Assembly (NCBI GenBank): GCA_021818605.1
Contig: JAKAUH010000630.1
Coordinates: 1-6,025 of the forward strand
Length of the DNA: 6,025 bases
DNA from: Planctomycetota bacterium
Lineage (GTDB): Bacteria > Planctomycetota > Planctomycetia > Isosphaerales > Isosphaeraceae
Direction of reading: 5' to 3'
Position 1 is the stretch's first letter; every line of letters starts with the position of its first letter. A program made the translations under genes and the position numbers. Shown here in pieces: positions 1 through 5,242 of this stretch. The notes beneath the pieces are model-generated. The model made no database searches. It saw nothing but the letters and a program-made list of their open reading frames with translations, and was not told where the DNA came from.

Positions 1-109
1 GAGAAAGTGTCGCACTGCGGCGCTGAACCGAGCGTGAACCACGTGGAGGAATTCCATCGCCGGCGCACGGATCGCGCTCTCGAGCGAGCGCACGCCCGTC
101 GCAGTGGCG

Positions 110-150
110 CGGGAGCCTGTGTTGGGTGCGCGCAGGCGCGGGGGCTCCCG
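110..150. repeat. 8-bp inverted repeat upstream of the first gene
   Basis: CGGGAGCC at 110-117 is the exact reverse complement of GGCTCCCG at 143-150, with 25 bases between that include the palindrome TGCGCGCA (127-134). It ends 10 bases before the TATAAT hexamer, so it could be an operator or the stem of an upstream terminator. No T-tract follows, which argues against a classical intrinsic terminator. At this GC an 8-bp repeat may be chance. Confidence 0.3.
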
Positions 151-160
151 GGGCGGTGCG

Positions 161-166
161 TATAAT
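161..166 (+). promoter_or_regulatory. Consensus -10 box (TATAAT), possible leaderless start
   Basis: A perfect TATAAT stands in an otherwise extremely GC-rich stretch. The expected transcription start, about 7 bases downstream, coincides with the ATG at 174, so the mRNA would have little or no 5' leader. This fits the absence of a Shine-Dalgarno sequence before that ATG. No good -35 hexamer is visible at 16-18 bp spacing. The role is inferred from position. Confidence 0.45.
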
Positions 167-173
167 GCATCGC

Positions 174-2429
174 ATGAGCTGCGATTCCACCCGTCTGTTC
201 TCCAGCCGCGTAGACGATTACGTCAAATACCGTCCCAGCTACCCGGCCGCGGCGATCGATCTGCTGCGCAGGCGATGCGGTTTGCATCCGGGGGTGACAG
301 TCGCCGATCTCGGCTCCGGCACCGGCATCCTCACGGCGCTCCTGCTCGAGGCCGGGGCGCGCGTCATGGCGGTCGAGCCGAACGCCGAGTTCGGCCCGGT
401 GGACGACCTCGCCGCGGCGATCGCGCCGGCGCGGACCCCCGCTGCCCGACTGCTGGCGCACCCGGCGGTCCCTCGCGCCCTCCGCGCGGTGCGGCCCGAG
501 GGCCATCCGCCGGCCGCCGCCGGACCTGTCGGCCAGGTCCGCGAGGCCGACAGCCTCGAGCCGCTCCTCCGCCTGGGCGCCCTGTGGCAGCGCGCCGGCG
601 CCGAGCCGATCCGCCAGACACAACAGGGCGCGCTGTACAAGCGCGATCGCGAGCGCGTGGCCGAGGACCCGGTGCTCGCCGACGCGATCGCCGACGCGCT
701 GGCCCCCATGCCCGATCCGGCCGCGTTCTGGCTGGCGCTGGGTCAGCGCGTGGGCGTGGTCGAGCGGGACGAGACGGGCCAGCGGATCACGGCCGCGTCT
801 CCTTCCTTCTGGTCGGACAACGCGTTCCATCTGCCCCAGATGATCGCCACCGGCTGGCTGGCGCTGAAGGGCTGGCTCGAGACCTCGGGCGCCTCGGGCG
901 TGGACGGGTCCAGCGCCGGTGAATCCGCACTGCTGTACCTGCGGCCGGCCGTGTTGCTCTGGCTGGCCACGATGGAGGAATCCGAGTGGGTGACGCTCGA
1001 CGACCTGGCCGCGCATCTCGCCGCCCGCTGCCCCGACTGGGACCGCGAGCGGCTGGCCGACGAGACGGGCGGCGGCGATGGGGCGGCGGCCGGTCCGACC
1101 GCGCCGGCCTCGACGACCGCGCGGCGAGGATCCGCGGCCCGCAAACGGGGTCGCGCCGACGTCGAGGCCCCGCGCGGACCGGAACTCCTGGCGTCAATCC
1201 TGCTGGGAGTCGCCTATCCGCTGGGCCTGGTCCGCGCCGGCGAGGAGTCGGATAGCGGGCGGCGGACCGTGCAGCTTACCCCGCTCGGGCGCTACGTCCT
1301 GGCCGCCGGCCCGACGCCGCCGCCCCGGCCGACCTTCGAGCAGTTCCTGTTCGTCCAGCCCAACTTCGAGATGATCGCCTACCGCCAGGGGCTCACTCCC
1401 CTGCTCGTGGGCCGGCTCAGCCGGTTCGCCTGGTGGTCGCAGATCGGCGCCGCGCTGGAGCTGCGGCTGACCCGCGAGTCGGTCGTGCTGGGGCTCGACT
1501 CGGGCCTCACGGCCGACGCCATGCTCGAAATCCTCACGCGGCACGGCCAGCGCGCGCTGCCCGCCGGCGTGGTCGACGCCGTTCGCACCTGGGCCACTCG
1601 CCGCGAGCGCGTGACCTACTTCGCGGCGGCCACCCTGATCGAGTTTACTTCCAGTGCCGACCGCGACGCGGCGCTCGCGGCCTGGCCGTCGGCATCGGGT
1701 TCGGGCGACGGCCGCGCTGGGCGCGAGCGCGAGCGCGACCACGAGCCCCCCGCAGCCGTCGGCGATCGGTTCCTGCTGGTGGATGACGAGCAGTCGATTC
1801 CGTTCGACCGATTTCGCATGGCCGGTTCGCGCGATTACCGCCGGCCGCCCGAGGTGTGCATGACGGTTCAACCCGACGGCGTATCCATGGTCCTGGACCC
1901 GACCCGCTCGGACCTTCTCATCGACGCCGAACTCGTCCGGTTCGCCGACGAGCACCCCACGGCCGGCAAGGGAGCCAGTGGTGACCTGGCCTTGGCCTCG
2001 TCCTCGGCTTCCGATGCGATCCGCCGCCGGTTCGTCGTGAGCGTCGCCTCGCTGCGCCGGGGGCTCGACCGCGGCCTCACGCCGCAGGATCTGGCCGACT
2101 GGTATCTCCGCCGGACCGGCGGCGAGATCCCGCCAGCCGTCCGTCTGCTGCAAACCGCGCTCCCCTCGTCGATGGCCTCGCGCGTCCCTCGCCTGCAGGC
2201 CGCCAGGATGCGCGTGCTCATCCTGCCCGGTCCTGGTCTGCTCGACGGTCTGCTCCAGCACCCTGCCACCAGTCCCTGGCTGGGCGAACGGCTCGGCCCG
2301 ACCGCCGTCGTTGTCCCAGATGAGCACGTGGATTCCCTGCGGAGCGCCCTGGGCGAGCTGGGTCTCGCAATCGATTTCGACGGAGAATCCGTCGGAAAAG
2401 GTACAGCCGGATCGGCGTCGAGCGGATGA
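174..2429 (+). CDS. Chimeric protein: truncated SAM methyltransferase N-terminus fused to helicase-associated (XPB/Ssl2-like) domain protein
   Basis: This 751-residue reading frame appears to join two unrelated proteins. Residues 1-73 are the start of a class I SAM-dependent methyltransferase: the FSSRVDDYVKYRPSYP opening, motif I DLGSGTG (45-51, SAM binding) and VEPN (67-70). A whole methyltransferase of this kind has roughly 250 residues, so the catalytic remainder is missing. From about residue 75 (near base 393) the sequence matches helicase-associated proteins. An XPB N-domain-like part includes IRQTQQGALYKRDRE and WSDNAFHLPQM. A low-complexity Ala/Arg linker lies at about 299-335, followed by a Helicase_C_3-like part (about 385-505, FLFVQPNFEMIAYRQ). 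No Walker A or DEAD box is present, so helicase activity is not expected. The 174 ATG is chosen because it fits the methyltransferase family start; a GTG at 126 and an ATG at 165 are in frame upstream. The family is clear for both parts, the cellular role is not. The join may be genuine, degenerative or an assembly artefact. Confidence 0.8.
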   Translation: MSCDSTRLFSSRVDDYVKYRPSYPAAAIDLLRRRCGLHPGVTVADLGSGTGILTALLLEAGARVMAVEPNAEFGPVDDLAAAIAPARTPAARLLAHPAVPRALRAVRPEGHPPAAAGPVGQVREADSLEPLLRLGALWQRAGAEPIRQTQQGALYKRDRERVAEDPVLADAIADALAPMPDPAAFWLALGQRVGVVERDETGQRITAASPSFWSDNAFHLPQMIATGWLALKGWLETSGASGVDGSSAGESALLYLRPAVLLWLATMEESEWVTLDDLAAHLAARCPDWDRERLADETGGGDGAAAGPTAPASTTARRGSAARKRGRADVEAPRGPELLASILLGVAYPLGLVRAGEESDSGRRTVQLTPLGRYVLAAGPTPPPRPTFEQFLFVQPNFEMIAYRQGLTPLLVGRLSRFAWWSQIGAALELRLTRESVVLGLDSGLTADAMLEILTRHGQRALPAGVVDAVRTWATRRERVTYFAAATLIEFTSSADRDAALAAWPSASGSGDGRAGRERERDHEPPAAVGDRFLLVDDEQSIPFDRFRMAGSRDYRRPPEVCMTVQPDGVSMVLDPTRSDLLIDAELVRFADEHPTAGKGASGDLALASSSASDAIRRRFVVSVASLRRGLDRGLTPQDLADWYLRRTGGEIPPAVRLLQTALPSSMASRVPRLQAARMRVLILPGPGLLDGLLQHPATSPWLGERLGPTAVVVPDEHVDSLRSALGELGLAIDFDGESVGKGTAGSASSG

Positions 2430-2464
2430 ACCCTGTCGGACGCTCGGGCCGCGGATCGGTGCAT

Positions 2465-2481
2465 GGAGCCTGTGTGGCTCC
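2465..2481 (+). terminator. Small perfect hairpin downstream of the fusion gene
   Basis: GGAGCC (2465-2470) pairs with GGCTCC (2476-2481) around a 5-base loop TGTGT, 35 bases after the stop codon at 2429. Position suits a transcription end, but there is no T-run after the stem, so it is at best a weak or non-canonical terminator. Confidence 0.25.
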
Positions 2482-2633
2482 GGGTGGACCTTCGAAGGAT
2501 TGCCGACGACGCGGCGGGCGCCTTCGGGTCGGTCCCAGGCGGTCCGGCCGCGTGCCGTCTGGTACAGTGGTTGCGATTCGATCGGTTCTTTGGATTGGAA
2601 GGGAGCCGGCTCGCCGGAGACCCATCACCAACT

Positions 2634-2640
2634 GGAGGAA
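2634..2640 (+). promoter_or_regulatory. Strong Shine-Dalgarno site for the aldo/keto reductase
   Basis: GGAGGAA ends 3 bases before the ATG at 2644, and its GGAGG core ends 5 bases before it. This decides the start: the frame is open far upstream (to 2311), but only this ATG has a ribosome site and gives a protein beginning with a Tat signal. Confidence 0.75.
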
Positions 2641-2643
2641 GCC

Positions 2644-3663
2644 ATGCGCGAGAAGCGGAATGCACTGTCGCGGCGGGAGTTCGTCCAGGGCAGCACGGGC
2701 GTGCTCGGCGGGCTGGCGGCGGGGGCTGCCGCCACAGGCGGGGCAACCGCGGCCACGGGCGCAGCCCCGCCGGCCGTAAAGGTCCCCGAGGTCGTCCTCG
2801 GCCGCACCGGGGCGAAGGTCTCGCGGCTGGGGATCGGCTGCGCGTATTTCGGGCGGAAGCGAGTCACGCCGGACGATGTCCGCGCCACGCTGCACCGGGC
2901 CCTGGAACTGGGCGTCAACTACCTCGACACGGCGCCCACGTATGGTAGTGCCGAGACCGGCTTCGCCGAGGAGAAGATGGGCCCGGCGATCGCCGAGATC
3001 CGCGACAAGGTGTTCCTCGTCACCAAGACCGAGGAGCCCGGCTACGACGGCACCTGGAAGCTGTTGCGCCAGAGCCTGAAGCGGATGAGGACCGACCGGC
3101 TCGACCTGATCCACCTGCACAACTTCGGCGACGAGAAGCTCTGGGGTGACGACCAGACCGTCTTCGGCGAGCATGGCGCGATGGCCGCGCTGCGCGAGGC
3201 CCGCAAGCAGGGCGTGGTTCGGTTCATCGGCGCCAGCGGGCACCTGCACCCGACCCGGTTCCACGCGGCACTCGACGGCGGCGAGATCGACGTCCTGATG
3301 AACGCCGTGAATTTCGTGGTGCGGCACACGTATGACTTCGAGCACAAGGTCTGGAGCCGCGCCCGCCACATGAACCTCGGCCTGGTTGCGATGAAGGTGC
3401 TCGGCGGCGCGGCGCGCGACGAGGGCGGGTTCAAGCTCGACGAGAAGCACTACGAGCAGGCGATCCGCTACGCCCTGTCGATTTCCGGGATCTCGGTGGC
3501 CGTGATCGGCCTGGAGAATGTGGCCGAGCTCGAGAAGGCGGCGGCCGTCGTGGCCGGGGCGAAGCCGCTCTCGCCCGAGGAAGACCTGGCGCTGGCGAGG
3601 ATTGGCCTCGACCTGGCCGGCCGGCCCGAGTGGAAGGCCGCCTACGGGACGCCGCTGGCTTGA
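2644..3663 (+). CDS. Tat-signal aldo/keto reductase
   Basis: This is a 339-residue NAD(P)H-dependent oxidoreductase of the aldo/keto reductase superfamily, expected to interconvert carbonyls and alcohols; the substrate cannot be told. The N-terminus has a twin-arginine motif (SRREFVQG, 9-16) followed by an Ala/Gly-rich hydrophobic stretch (about 19-41), predicting folded export by Tat. The barrel begins near residue 48 (VVLGRTGAKVSRLGIG). The catalytic tetrad is complete by family pattern: Asp95 in LDTAPTYG, Tyr100, Lys128 in VTKT and His159 in LIHLHN. The C-terminal ISVAVIGLENVAELEKA (about 284-300) fits the cofactor phosphate-binding end of the barrel. No iron-sulfur cysteine cluster follows, unlike some Tat-type relatives. 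It appears to be a stand-alone gene, 214 bases from its left neighbour. Family assignment is firm; physiological role is unknown. Confidence 0.93.
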   Translation: MREKRNALSRREFVQGSTGVLGGLAAGAAATGGATAATGAAPPAVKVPEVVLGRTGAKVSRLGIGCAYFGRKRVTPDDVRATLHRALELGVNYLDTAPTYGSAETGFAEEKMGPAIAEIRDKVFLVTKTEEPGYDGTWKLLRQSLKRMRTDRLDLIHLHNFGDEKLWGDDQTVFGEHGAMAALREARKQGVVRFIGASGHLHPTRFHAALDGGEIDVLMNAVNFVVRHTYDFEHKVWSRARHMNLGLVAMKVLGGAARDEGGFKLDEKHYEQAIRYALSISGISVAVIGLENVAELEKAAAVVAGAKPLSPEEDLALARIGLDLAGRPEWKAAYGTPLA

Positions 3664-3897
3664 CGCGATGGCCCCCAGGGCCCGGCGATCGTCCGGCTTA
3701 TCTTACGGCGGCGCGAAAGTCGTGCTCCGTCCAGTGCGAAGTAGTGCCCGTCCTCTTTGGGGCTCACAGCCGAAGGGACCGAAACACGGGCGAGACGATA
3801 CTATCGGCCCGCGAAGGCAACGAAGCGGATCGAGGAGGACGGTGGGGAGGCGGACGTCCCATATTAGCGAAGAGGCGGGGAAATAGGCCCTTGCGGA

Positions 3898-3928
3898 CGC
3901 GGTACGGCGAAGGGAACGCCGTATCGTG
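3898..3928. repeat. 12-bp stem hairpin
   Basis: CGCGGTACGGCG (3898-3909) pairs with CGCCGTATCGTG (3917-3928) over 12 consecutive positions, two of them G:U in the plus-strand RNA, around a 7-base loop AAGGGAA. It is the longest stem seen in the window. It is not followed by a T-run on the plus strand. It is probably an RNA structural element or protein site; the function is unknown. Confidence 0.55.
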
Positions 3929-3934
3929 CACCAA

Positions 3935-3956
3935 GACCCGGAATCGCACCGGGGTC
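3935..3956. repeat. 7-bp hairpin with one bulge
   Basis: GACCCGG (3935-3941) pairs with CCGGGGTC (3949-3956) with G3954 bulged out and a 7-base loop. Read on the minus strand, the inner part has a 5-bp stem and 7-base loop like a tRNA T-arm, but no tRNA cloverleaf surrounds it. It lies 6 bases after the 3898-3928 hairpin. Confidence 0.4.
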
Positions 3957-3964
3957 ATCGATTC

Positions 3965-3983
3965 TTGCGGTGTGTCACCGCAA
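3965..3983. repeat. 8-bp perfect hairpin
   Basis: TTGCGGTG (3965-3972) and CACCGCAA (3976-3983) are exact reverse complements separated by TGT. It is the third hairpin in a row after 3898-3928 and 3935-3956, with gaps of 6 and 8 bases, which suggests one folded RNA or a multi-site regulatory region. Confidence 0.5.
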
Positions 3984-4130
3984 AGCCGATGGGTCGTGTG
4001 AGGGACGCGAACCCGCGACGCGACGGGTCCGATGCGGCAATACCGCAAGTCTGGATCTGCGGGAGCCCCGAGAAGCAATCCCCGCGGCGGCCCGGGCCTC
4101 GCGATTCCGGAAATCAGGGGGCGGGTTATG

Positions 4131-4157
4131 TTGCCGGCGGGATTCCGCTGGTAAGAT
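4131..4157 (+). promoter_or_regulatory. Extended -10 promoter candidate for the ImmA-like cassette
   Basis: TGGTAAGAT (4149-4157) is an extended -10 element (TGn plus TAAGAT). TTGCCG (4131-4136) stands upstream as a -35 candidate, though the 15-bp spacer is short. Transcription would begin near 4164, giving a leader of about 50 bases before the ATG at 4215. It is the best promoter candidate ahead of the three-gene cassette. Confidence 0.42.
4134..4151. repeat. Dyad over the promoter spacer, possible operator
   Basis: CCGGCGG (4134-4140) and CCGCTGG (4145-4151) form a near-perfect inverted repeat around GATT, with one mismatch that is G:U in RNA. The dyad fills the space between the -35 and extended -10 elements, where a dimeric repressor would block transcription. 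No repressor gene is in the window. The regulatory role is inferred from placement only. Confidence 0.35.
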
Positions 4158-4214
4158 GGACTTAGGGCGTTCATCTGACGACTATCCGCCCCCTCACAAA
4201 ACTGGGTGGGTCCG

Positions 4215-4754
4215 ATGCCTGAAACCGCCGACGAAACTGCCCGCTTCCTGTCGAAATGGCAGGTGGAGAGCAAGGCCAACGAGGTGCTGAAACGGCACAA
4301 CCTGACGACCGTGCCGATCAACCCGGTTCTGCTCGCCCAGCGAGAGGGCATCCGGGTGAATAACGCAAAATTCTCCGACGACAGTATGGCTGGCATGATC
4401 GTGAAGCGGGGCGATGACGTTTCGATGCTGGTCAATTACGACGACCCGCCCTTCCGTAAACGGTTCACTATCGCGCACGAGCTCGGCCAGCACTTCCTTC
4501 ATCTGATGGGCGATGGCGAGTATGTTGACAAGGAGGCGAACCTGTTCCGGCAGCAGCCCGGCGAAGAGCGAACCATGACGCCCGATCGGCGCCGCGAAAT
4601 CCAGGCCAACATATTCGCCGCCGCACTACTGATGCCGGAGGATGAGGTGCGGCGCTACTGGCACGAGCGCCGGTCCATCGAGGACCTGGCGAAGATCTTC
4701 AACGTGTCAATGGAGGCGATGGGTTATCGCCTGGACTCGCTGGGACTTGATTGA
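4215..4754 (+). CDS. ImmA/IrrE-family metallopeptidase-like protein with altered HExxH motif
   Basis: This 179-residue protein has the layout of ImmA/IrrE zinc peptidases, which cleave repressors to switch on mobile-element or stress genes. An N-terminal helix region (about 15-50, ESKANEVLKRHNL) leads to MLVNYDDPPFRKRFTIAHELG and the conserved downstream EIQANIFAAALLMP (128-141), whose Glu128 would be the distal metal ligand. The zinc motif is odd: residues 88-96 read HELGQHFLH, so the second ligand of the usual HELGH is Gln92, with His93 beside it. Activity may therefore be altered or lost. I chose ATG 4215 over the in-frame GTG at 4206; neither has a strong ribosome site (GGGTGGG at 4204-4210 is the only candidate). 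No fused or adjacent helix-turn-helix repressor is visible. It is first in a tight cassette and its stop overlaps the next start (TGATG). Family confident, catalytic competence uncertain. Confidence 0.85.
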   Translation: MPETADETARFLSKWQVESKANEVLKRHNLTTVPINPVLLAQREGIRVNNAKFSDDSMAGMIVKRGDDVSMLVNYDDPPFRKRFTIAHELGQHFLHLMGDGEYVDKEANLFRQQPGEERTMTPDRRREIQANIFAAALLMPEDEVRRYWHERRSIEDLAKIFNVSMEAMGYRLDSLGLD

Positions 4755-5143
4755 TGGCCAAGGACCAACTCCCCGCGAATATACAGCAGGCCATCAAGGC
4801 GGCCGGCGTCGTCGAGGTCGGCGGCGAGGTGACCAGCGAGCAGGTCGACAATCTGGGTAAACTGAAGGACATCCAGGAGCGAGCGAGGCACCGCCGCACC
4901 ATCGTCACGGCGTGGAAGCAGCAGCAGGACCAAGACCGCAAGATGCGGAAGACTTACGCCAATTGGCTCATCGGCGCCATGAGCGTTCAGGTCGTTGCCA
5001 TCAACGTCATCTTCGTGCTAATCGGCTGCGGTGTGCTGAAGTTCGAGCAGTGGACGGCCAATACATTCGTGACGGCCACCTTCGCCGAGATTAGCGCGTT
5101 GGTGCTGCTGGTGGTGAAGTATCCTTTTCCCGGCGACGACTGA
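4754..5143 (+). CDS. Small two-helix membrane protein of unknown function
   Basis: This 129-residue protein has a soluble, charged N-terminal half (about 1-70) with a helical basic stretch DIQERARHRRTIVTAWKQQQ (39-58). Two predicted membrane helices follow: about 71-95 (WLIGAMSVQVVAINVIFVLI) and about 104-121, ending in LVLLVVKYPFP. Both termini would lie on the same side, probably the cytoplasm given the basic residues before helix one. Its ATG shares its A with the stop of the ImmA-like gene (TGATG), so translation is very likely coupled and the two proteins may work together. I cannot name a family. Small two-helix proteins beside a sensor or enzyme can be membrane-disrupting effectors, but that is analogy only. 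A plausible longer C-terminus lies in the +1 frame just past the stop. Confidence 0.8.
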   Translation: MAKDQLPANIQQAIKAAGVVEVGGEVTSEQVDNLGKLKDIQERARHRRTIVTAWKQQQDQDRKMRKTYANWLIGAMSVQVVAINVIFVLIGCGVLKFEQWTANTFVTATFAEISALVLLVVKYPFPGDD

Positions 5144-5192
5144 TCGCATCCTCGACTTGATCGACCGCTTCAAGGAAAAAGAGAAAGGCTAG
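5142..5192 (+). other. Possible out-of-frame C-terminal tail of the membrane protein
   Basis: Skipping T5141 at the stop codon continues the membrane protein for 16 residues, DRILDLIDRFKEKEKG, to a TAG at 5190-5192. The tail is amphipathic and charged, as expected for a cytoplasmic helix after a membrane segment. It could be the remnant of a +1 frameshift mutation, a programmed +1 shift at the TGA stop, or chance. Confidence 0.3.
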
Positions 5193-5197
5193 GGCGC

Positions 5198-5242
5198 ATG
5201 ATAGACTTCCGAGCTGCCTCTATTCTCTGTCTGACGTCATAA
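5198..5242 (+). CDS. 14-codon ORF overlapping the transferase start (candidate coupling leader)
   Basis: ATG at 5198 opens a 14-residue peptide, MIDFRAASILCLTS, ending in TAA at 5240-5242. The final A is the first base of the downstream ATG (TAATG). An AGGG at 5191-5194 and AAAGG at 5184-5188 could serve as its ribosome site. The main ATG at 5242 has no purine-rich site of its own, so ribosomes ending this ORF may restart there. No attenuator hairpin was seen. It is too short to judge as coding from composition. Confidence 0.35.
   Translation: MIDFRAASILCLTS

Larger units (their letters stand above)
1..173. other. Upstream non-coding stretch, no supported gene
   Basis: I find no convincing gene here. 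Frame 1 of the plus strand is open from base 1 to a TAA at 163-165 but has arginine-rich content and no recognisable domain. Two minus-strand frames are also open to the window edge, which is common by chance at this GC. An 8-bp inverted repeat and a TATAAT hexamer lie at its right end and are listed separately. The tail of an upstream gene cannot be excluded. Confidence 0.5.
2430..2643. other. Intergenic gap before the aldo/keto reductase
   Basis: No gene is supported in these 214 bases. They hold a small perfect hairpin (2465-2481), a 10-bp palindrome GAGCCGGCTC (2603-2612) that could be an operator, and the reductase ribosome binding site. Hexamers such as TTGCGA (2571-2576) and TACAGT (2563-2568) resemble promoter boxes but have no properly spaced partner, so I do not call a promoter. 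Confidence 0.5.
3664..4214. other. 551-base gene-free stretch rich in inverted repeats
   Basis: Every frame here that stays open is a tail or shadow of a neighbour, and no domain is recognisable. The stretch holds stem-loops at 3787-3811 (CGGGC/GCCCG with an inner GATA/TATC), 3898-3928, 3935-3956, 3965-3983 and 4033-4047 (TGCGG/CCGCA, 5-base loop), then a promoter and dyad at 4131-4157. I compared it by eye with RNase P, tmRNA, SRP RNA and intact tRNA and saw no match. It separates the high-GC left part from the lower-GC cassette, so it may hold the cassette's insertion boundary, but no flanking direct repeat was found. Confidence 0.5.

Noticed and set aside
1..57. Minus-strand frame reading MEFLHVVHARFSAAVRHFL off the left edge
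   Set aside because: The ATG (57-55) has no ribosome site, and only 19 codons are visible, so a divergent gene cannot be supported.
1194..2327. 377-codon minus-strand open frame
   Set aside because: It is the mirror of the helicase-associated coding sequence and has no recognisable domain; the plus-strand frame has clear family motifs.
112..2475. Shared 11-mer GGAGCCTGTGT at 112-122 and 2465-2475
   Set aside because: A few 11-base matches are expected by chance in 6 kb of GC-rich sequence, and the flanks do not match.
3930..4020. tRNA-like pieces on the minus strand (GGGTTCGCGTCCC over 4002-4014 and a 5-bp/7-base T-arm-like hairpin at 3937-3953)
   Set aside because: No matching acceptor strand, D-arm or proper anticodon loop could be built around either, the T-stem at 4000-4018 has a mismatch, and the loop at 3942-3948 lacks the conserved second T. 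At most these are decayed remnants or chance.
3764..4435. Long minus-strand open frame (223 codons) across the gene-free region and the ImmA-like gene
   Set aside because: Half of it is antisense to the well-supported ImmA-like gene, it shows no domain, and long antisense frames are expected in GC-rich DNA.
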